Origin: Pseudomonas lutea
GTDB lineage: Bacteria; Pseudomonadota; Gammaproteobacteria; Pseudomonadales; Pseudomonadaceae
Assembly: GCF_000759445.1 (NCBI RefSeq)
Contig: NZ_JRMB01000001.1
Coordinates: 1,240,001-1,304,000 of the forward strand
DNA: 64,000 nt
Direction: 5' to 3'
A program made the position numbers and the translations under genes. The notes below the pieces were generated by a model. It worked only from the letters and a program-made list of their open reading frames with translations. It was not told the DNA's origin and ran no database searches. This document shows, piece after piece, positions 17,655 to 26,822 of the stretch; position 1 is the first letter of the stretch; each line of letters begins with the position of its first letter.

Positions 17655-20051
17655 TTAGCCTTCAGCCTTCTGCAACGACGCCTTCATCAATACGTGCGCC
17701 AGTTTCTTCGCCAGTTCTTCTTCCTTGTACGGCTTCTGCACGATCAGCTGCGGATCGACGTCCAGAATGTCGATGTCGGCGAAACCGGTGATGAACATGA
17801 TCGGAAGATGTGGGTGTTCGCGCCGGACGATTTCGGCAAGCTCACCCCCGGTCATGTTCGGCATGGCGAAGTCGGTGAGCAGCAATTCGATGCCGCCGTC
17901 GAGCTTCTTCAGGGCTTCTTCGCCGCTGTCTGCTTCTACCACCGAGTAGCCCAGCGAGACCAGCATCATGGCCGTCACGGAACGCACGTCAGGGTCATCA
18001 TCGACCAGAAGGATCGTGCGGTGCTTGTCATCGGCATCCGCGCGACCGGGCATGTCGGAGACGCTGACCACCGACACCGCCGTGCGGGCAACGCTCGGCA
18101 GGTAGACGCGCAAGGTTGTACCCGCATTCTCCGCGGTATCAATGCTCACGCCGCCACCCGACTGCTTGGCGAAGCCAAAGACCTGCGCAAGTCCCAGGCC
18201 CGAGCCCTTGCCCACGGCCTTGGTGGTAAAGAACGGTTCGAAGGCCTTGGCCAGCACCTCCGCGCTCATGCCACAGCCCGAGTCACTGACCGACAGCACC
18301 ACGTAGGCACCCGGTTCGGGGTCTTCGGGACGCTGCGGCAGGCGATAGACAATTTCGTTCCAGGTGCCCAGGCGCAGTTGCCCGCCCTGGGGCATGGCGT
18401 CCCGCGCATTGATCGCCAGATTGAGGATGATCATCTCGGTCTGCGTCGGGTCGACCAGCGCACTCCACAAGTCTTCGGCGAGATCGGTCTCTACCCACAC
18501 GCTCCCACCCAGCGCTCGGCCGAGCAGTTCGCGCATGCCGGCGATGGTGTCATTGAGGTTGAGCGCGACAGGCTCCAGGCGCTGGCGACGGGAGAATGAC
18601 AGCAGCTGACTGGTGAGCTTCGCGCCCCGCTCGCCCGCTTCACGAATGTTCTGCAGACGCTGGGGCGATTTGGTGAATACGCCCTTTTCCAGGTCCCGCG
18701 TGAGAAAGTTGGCGCTGGTGAGGATCACCGTCAGCAGGTTGTTGAAGTCGTGGGCAACACCGGCCGTCAACTGCCCGACCACCTCCAGGCGCTGCATCTG
18801 CTGCAATGCAGCCTCGACCCGCTCGCGCTCCTTGATCTGATCACGCAGGCGCTTGTTGGTCGCCGCCAGTTCGTCTACCACGGCACGCTCACCGGTGATG
18901 TCACGCACGGCGGCATACATCAGCCCGTCGTCCGGCACGATGGTCCACGACAGCCAGCGAAAGCCACCGTCTGCGTGACGCATGCGATTGACGAAGCGCG
19001 TGGTGACGTGCCCCTCGGACACGCTGGCGGTCTCACGAAGAGTAGCCTCAAGGTCGTCCTGGTGAATCAGCTCGCTTAAGCGTTGGCGGGTGAAATCTTC
19101 CCGGCTCCAGCCCAGGGTCGCCTCCCAAGCAGGGTTGAGCGCAATGGGGGTCATATCGAAGTGCAGAACGCCCAGCAGCTCCCTGGACAACTCCCAGGTG
19201 CGGTCGCGCTCGCGAGTCCGCTGCATCACCCGCTCACCGAGGATCTCATTGAGCTGGTGCAGCGCTTGCGTGGCGTTCTTGCGCTCGGTGATGTCCTGCA
19301 TGACCCCGGTGAAGCGTACGCACTTACCGTCTTCGAACAGCGAGCGGCCATTGGAGAACACCCAGCGTTCGCTGCCATCGTCGGTCAACAGACGATGCTC
19401 GATCTGGAACGACGTATCGACGGTCAGCGCCGCAGTGACTTTGCTCTGCAACAGGTCGCGATCGGCGGGGTGACAGCGGGAAAACATGAACGCCATGCTC
19501 ACCGCCGCGTCGGCCGCAACGCCATACAGCGCCTTGCAGCGCTCGTCCCACAGCAACATGTCGGTGCGTGGATCGTATGTCCATACGCCCATTTCGGCGG
19601 CTTCGATCGCCAGGTGCGCGCGCACTTCGGCGACCTGCAGGGTCTTTTCCGCGTACAGGCGCTTTTCGCGTTCCTGCACTTCGGAGACCGCGCGCATGAC
19701 CGCCTTGGGCAGCATCTTCATGTTCTGCTTGAGGACGTAGTCGATGGCACCCATGCGCATCATCTCGACCGCGTGCTGCTCGCCGAAAATACCCGACAGA
19801 AAAATGAACGGCGTCTGCGGCGCCAGGCGCAATGCGCTGTTAAGCACATCCGCGCCGGACGAACCAGGCAGAAGATAGTCGCTGAGAATGAGGTCAAAAC
19901 GCGCGGCCAGCAGCTCGCGCTCGACGTCCTGGTGATTGAAGACCAACGTCGCGTCGATTTTCAGTCCGCTGTTTTCGAGGGTGAGCAGGATCAGCTCGGC
20001 ATCAAGCGAACTGTCTTCGACCAAAAGCAATTTGAGATGGGTTAACGCCAT
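17655..20051 (-). CDS. Hybrid sensor histidine kinase, REC-PAS-PAS-HisKA-HATPase-REC (798 aa)
   Basis: It begins with a receiver (1-125; phospho-Asp in FDLILSDYLLPGSS, Lys in DYVLKQN), followed by two PAS-like segments (about 145-265 and 295-390), a coiled coil, the dimerisation/phosphoacceptor helix GVAHDFNNLLTVILTS, an HATPase (DSGCGMS, GKGSGLGLAQVFGFAKQSGG) and a C-terminal receiver (IELLLTDFAMPNMTGG). There are no membrane segments, so it is cytosolic. It lies 68 bp downstream of the response regulator on the same strand, last in the phytochrome group. The N-terminal receiver makes it a likely acceptor of phosphate from the bacteriophytochrome; the C-terminal receiver may hand it on or drain it. 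Confidence 0.93.
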   Translation of the reverse strand: MALTHLKLLLVEDSSLDAELILLTLENSGLKIDATLVFNHQDVERELLAARFDLILSDYLLPGSSGADVLNSALRLAPQTPFIFLSGIFGEQHAVEMMRMGAIDYVLKQNMKMLPKAVMRAVSEVQEREKRLYAEKTLQVAEVRAHLAIEAAEMGVWTYDPRTDMLLWDERCKALYGVAADAAVSMAFMFSRCHPADRDLLQSKVTAALTVDTSFQIEHRLLTDDGSERWVFSNGRSLFEDGKCVRFTGVMQDITERKNATQALHQLNEILGERVMQRTRERDRTWELSRELLGVLHFDMTPIALNPAWEATLGWSREDFTRQRLSELIHQDDLEATLRETASVSEGHVTTRFVNRMRHADGGFRWLSWTIVPDDGLMYAAVRDITGERAVVDELAATNKRLRDQIKERERVEAALQQMQRLEVVGQLTAGVAHDFNNLLTVILTSANFLTRDLEKGVFTKSPQRLQNIREAGERGAKLTSQLLSFSRRQRLEPVALNLNDTIAGMRELLGRALGGSVWVETDLAEDLWSALVDPTQTEMIILNLAINARDAMPQGGQLRLGTWNEIVYRLPQRPEDPEPGAYVVLSVSDSGCGMSAEVLAKAFEPFFTTKAVGKGSGLGLAQVFGFAKQSGGGVSIDTAENAGTTLRVYLPSVARTAVSVVSVSDMPGRADADDKHRTILLVDDDPDVRSVTAMMLVSLGYSVVEADSGEEALKKLDGGIELLLTDFAMPNMTGGELAEIVRREHPHLPIMFITGFADIDILDVDPQLIVQKPYKEEELAKKLAHVLMKASLQKAEG

Positions 20052-20119
20052 GAATAATCGTCATTCTTTCCAAAAGGCCGCGCGGCCAGGGAGGCGCGGC
20101 GGTGCGCTTTGCCCGGATG

Positions 20120-20581
20120 TCAGGAGCTGGCGCGGCGATTCAGACGCAGCGAGCCCGGCGGTGGCTCGTTGAGCACAGCCCAGAACACCCCGAGGTCAGA
20201 AATCGCCGACACAAATTCCTTGAATTCGACCGGTTTGACCACGTAAGCGTTCACCCCCAACGAGTACGCACGCTGCAAATCAGGCTCTTCACGCGACGAA
20301 GTGAGCATGACCACGGGGATGCTGCGCAGTTCTTCGGTTTCGCGAATCACCTTAAGCACTTCGAGACCATCGATTTTGGGCAGTTTCAGGTCCAGCAGCA
20401 TGACTGCCGGGTTCCCCGCCACACGATCGTGATGCTGGCCGCGACGCAACAGGTAGTCGAGCGCTTCGGCGCCGTCGCGCAGAACAATCACTTCGTTGGC
20501 CAACTGGCTACGCTCGAGGGCGACAAGTGTCAGCTCCAGATCGTTGGGATTATCTTCCACCAGAAGAATGGGTTTTAGCAT
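20120..20581 (-). CDS. Single-domain response regulator, Rcp1-like (153 aa)
   Basis: A stand-alone receiver: acidic pocket VEDNPND, phospho-Asp64 in MLLDLKLPKIDG, switch Thr/Ser in VVMLTSS and Lys in VVKPVEF. The YLLRRGQHHD stretch is typical of Rcp1-type regulators that partner phytochrome kinases. There is no output domain, so it works by protein contact or as a phosphorelay intermediate. AAGGAG precedes the ATG. It starts 19 bp after the bphP stop, consistent with one transcript. Confidence 0.95.
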   Translation of the reverse strand: MLKPILLVEDNPNDLELTLVALERSQLANEVIVLRDGAEALDYLLRRGQHHDRVAGNPAVMLLDLKLPKIDGLEVLKVIRETEELRSIPVVMLTSSREEPDLQRAYSLGVNAYVVKPVEFKEFVSAISDLGVFWAVLNEPPPGSLRLNRRASS

Positions 20582-20600
20582 TGGGCGTCTCCTTCGACAC

Positions 20601-22856
20601 TCAAAGGGTTGCGTTTACGCTGCGCTTGGGCAGGGCAAAATAAAAGGTGGCGCCATGATGCAGCTGGCTATGGGCCCACACCGTCCCGTCATGGCGTTCG
20701 ATAATCCGGCGGACACTGGCCAGACCAATGCCGGTCCCTTCAAACTCCTCCATGCGGTGCAAGCGCTGGAACACGCCGAACAGCTTGCTGGCGTACGCCA
20801 TGTCGAAGCCCACGCCGTTGTCGCGAACAAACACCACGACCTTGCCGTCTTCTTCGTAGCTGCCGACTTCGATCACCGCCGGGTCACGCGTGCGGCTGTA
20901 CTTGATCGCGTTGGACAGCAGGTTGCGCATGGCCAGGTGCAAAAACGCGGCATCGGCGATGACCACCGGCAGGTGTTCCTGGACTTTCCATTCCAGCGCG
21001 CGGCCTTCGTAATCGGGCAACATTTCACGGCGGATCGACTCCACCATGGCATTCATGTCCACGTCGGAAAAGCGCATGGCCGAGCGGCCCATCTGCGAAA
21101 AACTCAGCAGGTTGTCGACCAGTGTGCCGGCGAAGCGCGCCGACTCGCTGATGTTTTCCAGAAAGCGCACGCCGCGGGTCGACAGCTTGGTGCCTTCGGT
21201 ATCGCCCAGCAGCTCGGCGTAACCGGCGATGTGGCGCAAAGGCGCGCGCAAGTCGTGGGACACGCTGTAGGAAAACGCTTCGAGTTCCTTGTTGGACTTC
21301 TTCAGTTCATCGGCCAGCGCAGCCATCTCTTCAGCCTTTCGCAGCACGATGCCCAACACCGCAGCACGCAGCTCGATCACCGCCTCGACGTCCATATCGT
21401 CCCAGGGCAAGGAGAACCCGCTGACCGTCTCCTGCCACAGCGCAAAGCTGTTGCGCGGGTTCAGCGAGCCGGTCGGACCAACACTCTTTTCCGGCTTGCC
21501 GGCCCAATTGACCACGCGGGTCTGCTCGGGGCGGAACCAGATGATGAAGTTCGAGTGCAGCTCGGAAATGGCCGTCGACAGCACGCCGCTGACGCTGGCA
21601 GCGAGTGCCGGTAATTCGGGAATGTCACGGCTGACGTTGTCCGAGCGAAAGACCTCGTGAGGCTGGTGATCGCTCAGCCAGTCCGTCAGCCTGAGAATTT
21701 CGTCGCGCTTGGGTGTGTCACCGTACACATCGACACTGGCGCCTGAAATCACCGCCGCACCGGTGGCGCCGACAAAATTCAGCAGCACATCGGGCATCGA
21801 GCGCAGGCCGCCCGTCACGCTGTCCAGATCCGCCATGGCGGCGAGCATCTGCACGATCTGCCGGCGCAGGCTGAGCATCCGCTGGTTGTCGGCCTGGGCC
21901 TCTTTGCTTTCGATCTGCAGGGACAACACGCTGCCCAGCAGTTCACATGCCGTACGGGTCTGGAAGCTGACCCGCCGTGGCGTGGCGTGATGACAGGAGA
22001 TCAGGCCCCAGAGCTTGCCTCGGACCACAATGCAAATGGACATCGATGCCAGCGTGCCCATGTTGCGCATGTACTGCAGATGCACCGGTGAGACGCTGCG
22101 CAGGGTCGCGTAGGTCAGGTCGAGCGGCGCACCGGTCAACGGATTGTGCTCGGGGATCAACGCTGCGGGCTGGTAGTTGGCGTCTTCGATCACGCGGATG
22201 CGGTTGGCCAGATACAGCGCACGGGCCTGGGCCGGGATGTCGGACGCCGGGAAGCTCAGGCCGAGCAGGCTTTCGTAGTCGTCGTCCGCCATCTCGGCAT
22301 TGACCAGGCCATTGCCTTCAGCGTCGAAGTGGTAAGCCTTGACCCGGCCAAAGCCGGTGATGCGCTTGACCTCGGCAGCAGAGCGCTGGCAGAGCTCGGC
22401 GATGCTCTCGCTTTCGTTCATCTGGCTGATGAAACCACGCATCAGCGGGTACACGTTGCTGTAGGCCGTGGCCATGTCGCCGGCCTGCTCGAACTCGGCG
22501 ATCAGGACCTGGTCATGTCGGTGGACCATCATCGTCATCGGCTGCCCGGCACGCGTGCCCTGCAGGAAGCTCACATCGCCCAGGTGGAAGGGGTTGTGTT
22601 CTTCTTCAGGCAGGTTGCGCAAGCCGCGAAGCAGCCGGTCAGGCTCCACGAAGACGTCGCTCAGGACAGCGCCAATCAGCGACTGCGGGTCAAGCCCGAG
22701 CCAGTCGCTGACATTGGCACTGACCTGCACGACGGTCGAGGTGCTCTCATCAATGACCATCAGGAAACCCTGGGGCTGGATGCTGCCGGGAATCTGGATG
22801 GGTTCGCGTGCGCAATTGTCGATTGCGCTTTGCTGGAGGTCGTGGCTGAGGGTCAA
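20601..22856 (-). CDS. bphP: Bacteriophytochrome histidine kinase BphP (751 aa)
   Basis: A red/far-red photoreceptor kinase. Order: PAS with the biliverdin-linking Cys15 (NCAREPIQIPGSIQPQG), GAF with the DIP motif (FPASDIP, about 205-208) and the chromophore-pocket run LTYATLRSVSPVHLQYMRN, PHY with a tongue motif PRNSF (about 467-471) and WQE, then HisKA with phospho-His534 (SYSVSHDLRAPLRHI) and an HATPase ending near the C-terminus. I prefer the TTG at 22856 because AAGGAG lies 6 bases upstream; the in-frame TTG at 22871 is itself part of that ribosome site. No heme oxygenase gene (bphO) is adjacent or elsewhere in the window, so biliverdin must come from another locus. Followed by the Rcp1-like regulator. 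Confidence 0.95.
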   Translation of the reverse strand: MTLSHDLQQSAIDNCAREPIQIPGSIQPQGFLMVIDESTSTVVQVSANVSDWLGLDPQSLIGAVLSDVFVEPDRLLRGLRNLPEEEHNPFHLGDVSFLQGTRAGQPMTMMVHRHDQVLIAEFEQAGDMATAYSNVYPLMRGFISQMNESESIAELCQRSAAEVKRITGFGRVKAYHFDAEGNGLVNAEMADDDYESLLGLSFPASDIPAQARALYLANRIRVIEDANYQPAALIPEHNPLTGAPLDLTYATLRSVSPVHLQYMRNMGTLASMSICIVVRGKLWGLISCHHATPRRVSFQTRTACELLGSVLSLQIESKEAQADNQRMLSLRRQIVQMLAAMADLDSVTGGLRSMPDVLLNFVGATGAAVISGASVDVYGDTPKRDEILRLTDWLSDHQPHEVFRSDNVSRDIPELPALAASVSGVLSTAISELHSNFIIWFRPEQTRVVNWAGKPEKSVGPTGSLNPRNSFALWQETVSGFSLPWDDMDVEAVIELRAAVLGIVLRKAEEMAALADELKKSNKELEAFSYSVSHDLRAPLRHIAGYAELLGDTEGTKLSTRGVRFLENISESARFAGTLVDNLLSFSQMGRSAMRFSDVDMNAMVESIRREMLPDYEGRALEWKVQEHLPVVIADAAFLHLAMRNLLSNAIKYSRTRDPAVIEVGSYEEDGKVVVFVRDNGVGFDMAYASKLFGVFQRLHRMEEFEGTGIGLASVRRIIERHDGTVWAHSQLHHGATFYFALPKRSVNATL

Positions 22857-23010
22857 ACGTGTCTCCTTCAACCTTCAACGTTTGGACAAACGGCGCAGGC
22901 CATGGCTTCCGGACAAACGCCCGGGTTGGAATGACGTACACGGTAACAAAAACAACGCAGCTCAAATACCGTCATGTAGCTGATTTCTACGAAATAACCA
23001 TTCGTTTGCA

Positions 23011-24951
23011 TCAGGCATCGACCATTGCCCTGACTTTCAACAAAAACTCCACCAACTGGAACGGCTTGAGGATCATGTCCATTCGCTCGCCGAGAAAATC
23101 CTGTCGATTGAGTGCATTTTCGGCGTACCCGGTCATGAACAGCACCGGCAGCTCCGGTCGCCACCCACGGCCGCGCTGGGCCACCTCGCGGCCGTTCATT
23201 TCCGGCATGCCTACGTCCGTCAGCAGCAGGTCGATCGTGGGGTCGTTTTCGAGGTACGCCAGCGCCGTGGCAACGTCTGCCGCCTGGGTGCAGCGGTAAC
23301 CGGCATCGGTCAGCACCTCGTTGACGAACATGCGCACCGAGTCGGTGTCTTCGACAATCAGTACGTGCTCCCCTGCCCCTTGTGCAGCAACGGCAGAAGG
23401 TTGCTGCGGCTCGACGCTGCGTCCCTGTGCGGCCGGCAACATCAGCGTGACCTCCGTACCGTGCCCGACCACGCTACGGATGTGCACGTCGCCGCCGGAC
23501 TGCCGCGCGAAGCCGTAGATGGTCGACAGCCCCAGGCCGGTGCCCTGGCCGATGGGTTTGGTGGTGAAGAACGGGTCGAAAACCTTGTCGATCAGTTGAT
23601 GCTCGATCCCTACACCGTCATCTCGCACCGACAACGCGATGTACGGGCCGTCAGCCATGCGTGCATGGCCCTTGGAATACGTTTCAAAGGTGCTGATCCA
23701 GACGTTCCCGCCTTTGGGCAAGGCATCGCGGGCATTGATGACCAGATTCAGCACCGCGCTTTCCAGCTGCCCGGCGTCAACCATCGCAACGGCGCCCAGC
23801 GAGGTAAGGTCCAGAGTGAGCCCTATGCCTTTGCCGATCGTGCGCCCCAGCAGGTCCTCCAGTGAGCGCACGTGCTGGTTCACGTCGGTGGCGCGGTTGT
23901 CCAGCGGTTGCTGGCGGGCGAACGCCAACAGACGATGGGTCAGCGCCGACGCGCTGCGGGCCGAGGCCAGGGCTGCATCGGCGTAGGCCATGACCTTGTC
24001 GGTACGGCCGTCTTCGGTGCGTTTTTTGACCAGCTCAAGGCCAGTGACAATGCCCGTCAGCAGGTTATTGAAGTCATGGGCGATGCCGCCGGTGAGTTTG
24101 CCGATGGCGTCCATCTTCTGCGCTTGCAGCAGCTGCTCTTCAGTGCGCGCACGTTCGGCGACTTCATGGGCCAGCCGGCTAGTGACGGAGTCCAGCTGCT
24201 GCAGGTGCGACTGTTCGCGGCGTCGATGCTCGGTGACGTCCTCGATGAACACCAGGCTCATGCCGGGCACCCGATAGGGCGACACCTGCCACTCGGTCTC
24301 GCGCAGTTCGCCATGGACGCGCATGCTCAGCGTGCCCATCCAGCGCTCACCGGCTTCCAGCGCCTCTCGCAGGCCGTCTACCGCCAAACCCTGATCGGCG
24401 CTGAAGCTGCGCAGCACCGCGCCTTCGTCGGCGTCTTCTCCCAGTAACTGGGCGAACGCATGATTGGCTTCGTGCACCTTCAGGCTGCCGTCCACCACCG
24501 CAATCGGCGCCGACACGTTGGCGAAAATCTCGCGAAAACGCTCCTCGCTTTCGCGCAGCGCGTATTCGGTGTCACGCACCCTGAGCAGGGTGCGCAGGGT
24601 GGCGAGCAGCACGTCCGGGTCAACCGGATGCACCAGGTAGGCGTCCGCGCCCGCTTCCAGGCCGGTGACGATGTCGCCGGTCTGGATCGACGCCGCCGAT
24701 ACATGCACCACCGGCAACAGCGCCGTGCGTGGAGCCGCGCGTAACTGACGGACGATGTCGAAGCCGCTCATGTCCGGCAGGTTGACGTCCAGAATCAGCG
24801 CATCGGGTATTTGCGCTTCGATCATGGCCAGCCCGTCAGTCCCCGTCCCGGCTTCCGACACCCTGAAACCCTGACGCTCCATGCGCCGACGCAACGCGTA
24901 GCGCGTAGCGGTGTTGTCATCGACGATCAGTAACCGGGTTTCAGGCTTCAT
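23011..24951 (-). CDS. Hybrid histidine kinase REC-PAS-HisKA-HATPase-REC (646 aa)
   Basis: The N-terminal receiver (about 1-115) carries its phospho-Asp in DALILDVNLPDMSGFD. A PAS domain follows (about 130-250), then a HisKA helix GGIAHDFNNLLTGIV, an HATPase (RDDGVGI, GQGTGLGLSTIYGFARQSGG) and a C-terminal receiver with LLLTDVGMPEMNGRE. It is soluble. The ATG at 24951 overlaps the end of the preceding kinase by 11 bases, so the two are co-translated. The N-terminal receiver probably takes phosphate from that kinase. It is the last gene of the overlapping stressosome-kinase run; a 154-bp gap separates it from bphP. Confidence 0.93.
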   Translation of the reverse strand: MKPETRLLIVDDNTATRYALRRRMERQGFRVSEAGTGTDGLAMIEAQIPDALILDVNLPDMSGFDIVRQLRAAPRTALLPVVHVSAASIQTGDIVTGLEAGADAYLVHPVDPDVLLATLRTLLRVRDTEYALRESEERFREIFANVSAPIAVVDGSLKVHEANHAFAQLLGEDADEGAVLRSFSADQGLAVDGLREALEAGERWMGTLSMRVHGELRETEWQVSPYRVPGMSLVFIEDVTEHRRREQSHLQQLDSVTSRLAHEVAERARTEEQLLQAQKMDAIGKLTGGIAHDFNNLLTGIVTGLELVKKRTEDGRTDKVMAYADAALASARSASALTHRLLAFARQQPLDNRATDVNQHVRSLEDLLGRTIGKGIGLTLDLTSLGAVAMVDAGQLESAVLNLVINARDALPKGGNVWISTFETYSKGHARMADGPYIALSVRDDGVGIEHQLIDKVFDPFFTTKPIGQGTGLGLSTIYGFARQSGGDVHIRSVVGHGTEVTLMLPAAQGRSVEPQQPSAVAAQGAGEHVLIVEDTDSVRMFVNEVLTDAGYRCTQAADVATALAYLENDPTIDLLLTDVGMPEMNGREVAQRGRGWRPELPVLFMTGYAENALNRQDFLGERMDMILKPFQLVEFLLKVRAMVDA

Positions 24952-25816
24952 CGGCAAGCTCCTGGGCAAGCGCCAGCGGAATCACCACGTAGAAGGTCGA
25001 GCCCACTCCGGGCTCGCTTTCCACACCCACATGACCGCCCAGCAACTCGGCGAAGCGCTTGCACAGCGACAGGCCCAGACCGGTCCCGCGCAGGCGCTTC
25101 TGCAGCGGCGAGTCGACCTGAATGAAGTCTTCGAACAAGGCCCCGTGGAGTTCCTGCGGGATACCAATGCCGGTGTCGGTCACCGCAAAGCGCACCGACT
25201 GCTCGTTTTCGAGCCGGGCAGAAACCCGCACTTCGCCGCGCTGGGTGAACTTCAAGGAATTGGAAATGAAATTGCGCAGGATCTGGCCGAGTTTCTGATC
25301 GTCGGTGTACAGCCTGGGCAGGCCCGCCGGCTGTTCGAATATCAAGTCCACGGCGGACGCGTCGACGATAGGCCGGAACATCCCGCGCAGCGCCGAGAAC
25401 AGGTCGAACATGTCGAACCAGGCCGGCGAGATGTTGATCCGCCCGGCTTCGATCTTGGCCAGATCCAGCAGATCATCGACCATGTCGCTCAATTCGCGCG
25501 CAGCCGTGCTGACAAACGCAACCTGCTTGTGTTGCTCGGGGCTTAGCGGCCCGTCCAGTTCATCGGACAACAAGCTGGCGATGCTGAGAATGGAGCCCAG
25601 CGGCGTGCGGAATTCGTGGCTCATGTAGGACAGGAAGCGGCTTTTCAGGTCGGAGGCCTGACGCAACTGGTCCGCCTGGGTGTCAAGCTCGGCATACAGG
25701 GCCAGCACGCCCTGATTGGTTTCGTCGAGCTCGGCACGCAAGGAGGCCGATTCAGCGCGCAAGCGTTCCAGCTCGGCGCTGTCCACCTGCGCAGCATGGG
25801 CGTTGTTGTCAGTCAT
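24941..25816 (-). CDS. Soluble sensor histidine kinase without a sensor domain (291 aa)
   Basis: The N-terminus (about 15-60) is a charged coiled coil (ELERLRAESASLRAELDE) instead of a sensor. It leads into HisKA (SYMSHEFRTPLGSIL) and an HATPase with N, G1 and G2 boxes (NFISNSLKFT, DTGIGIP, GTGLGLSLCKRF). There is no transmembrane segment or PAS. The ATG at 25816 overlaps the phosphatase gene by 8 bases and the 3' end overlaps the hybrid kinase by 11. A kinase lacking its own input, fixed by overlaps between an RsbRST-phosphatase set and a hybrid kinase, is most simply read as the element that stressosome proteins control. That is inference. Confidence 0.92.
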   Translation of the reverse strand: MTDNNAHAAQVDSAELERLRAESASLRAELDETNQGVLALYAELDTQADQLRQASDLKSRFLSYMSHEFRTPLGSILSIASLLSDELDGPLSPEQHKQVAFVSTAARELSDMVDDLLDLAKIEAGRINISPAWFDMFDLFSALRGMFRPIVDASAVDLIFEQPAGLPRLYTDDQKLGQILRNFISNSLKFTQRGEVRVSARLENEQSVRFAVTDTGIGIPQELHGALFEDFIQVDSPLQKRLRGTGLGLSLCKRFAELLGGHVGVESEPGVGSTFYVVIPLALAQELADEA

Positions 25817-26822
25817 CAAGCGTCTCCAGAGCCATCACCAATACCGTTACGTCATCCCTGCCCCGGCAGAAATCGCGATGCAGGACCGCTGCAATGATCG
25901 CCGGGTGTCGGTACATCAGACCCGGGTAATCGCGAAGATTCCAACGCGATTGCAGGCCATCACTGAACATGATCAACAGCTGCCCGGTGCAGTCGCCGTA
26001 GTCAATCGGCGCGATCTTGCGATACTGAAGGCCGACAATGCCCGGATGGGACGGGATACCCCGTGGCTTGTCGTCACCAATCAGCGTGGCGCCGATGTTG
26101 CCGATGCCGGTGAAGCGCAAGGTCCCGGTATTACCGTCAAAGCGCGCCAGGGCAGCAGCGCCGCCACGGCTGCCGCGCATGTCGAAATGCAGGTCCTCGA
26201 GCAATGCGCCAGGGTCGGCGAACGGGTTACGAATGAACGCCCGAGCGCCCGCCATGCCCGCCTCCTGCGCTTCAGGACCGTGACCCAGGCCGTCGATCAT
26301 TAAAATTGACATCTGCCGACCCTTGACCGCCACCTCCCACACGTCCCCGCAGGCGGGGTCGTTGTGCAACGAATGCTGGGTGATGCCCATGCGCAGGTCT
26401 TTCACGCGGCTGTTGCGCGGAAAAAACCGCGCCAGCAAGACGCTGCCTCGCGCATCGCTGTGGACGTCGAACACCTGCGCCTGACGCAGCACCGAACCCA
26501 GGCCGATGCCCTGGGTGCCGCGTGTGGAAAAACCGTCAGCCATGCACGCCTGCACGTCGAAGCCGTTGCCACGGTCGATGGCGATGAGTTCGACGCCCTG
26601 CACCTCGCCCGGCAGCAGGCGTACGTGCAACTCGCCGCTTCGCGCGTGCTTGAGGATGTTGCTCGCCAGCTCGGTCACCACCAGTGCCACACGCCCGCCA
26701 TCGGTTTCATCGAAGCCTGCCTGCTCGGCGAGCTTCTGCACCGTGCGCCGCGCGTGACCGACGTGACTGGTGTCCTCGATGGGCAAAACCTGCGTGATGT
26801 GGCTGTGCAGGCTCAGGTCCAT
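25809..26822 (-). CDS. rsbX: HATPase-SpoIIE phosphatase fusion, RsbX-like (337 aa)
   Basis: The N-terminal half (about 10-140) is an RsbT/RsbW-type ATPase fold (VVTELASNILKHA, IDRGNGFD, GTQGIGLGSVLRQA). The C-terminal half (about 150-335) is a PP2C/SpoIIE phosphatase with metal-binding motifs SILMIDGLGHG, IMFSDGL and GRDDVTVLV. In stressosome modules the SpoIIE protein resets RsbR and RsbS by dephosphorylation. Bacillus RsbX is only about 200 aa and lacks the ATPase half; this two-domain form is the proteobacterial version, where one protein has both a kinase-like and a phosphatase domain. It overlaps rsbT by 10 bases and the next kinase by 8. Confidence 0.9.
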   Translation of the reverse strand: MDLSLHSHITQVLPIEDTSHVGHARRTVQKLAEQAGFDETDGGRVALVVTELASNILKHARSGELHVRLLPGEVQGVELIAIDRGNGFDVQACMADGFSTRGTQGIGLGSVLRQAQVFDVHSDARGSVLLARFFPRNSRVKDLRMGITQHSLHNDPACGDVWEVAVKGRQMSILMIDGLGHGPEAQEAGMAGARAFIRNPFADPGALLEDLHFDMRGSRGGAAALARFDGNTGTLRFTGIGNIGATLIGDDKPRGIPSHPGIVGLQYRKIAPIDYGDCTGQLLIMFSDGLQSRWNLRDYPGLMYRHPAIIAAVLHRDFCRGRDDVTVLVMALETLDD

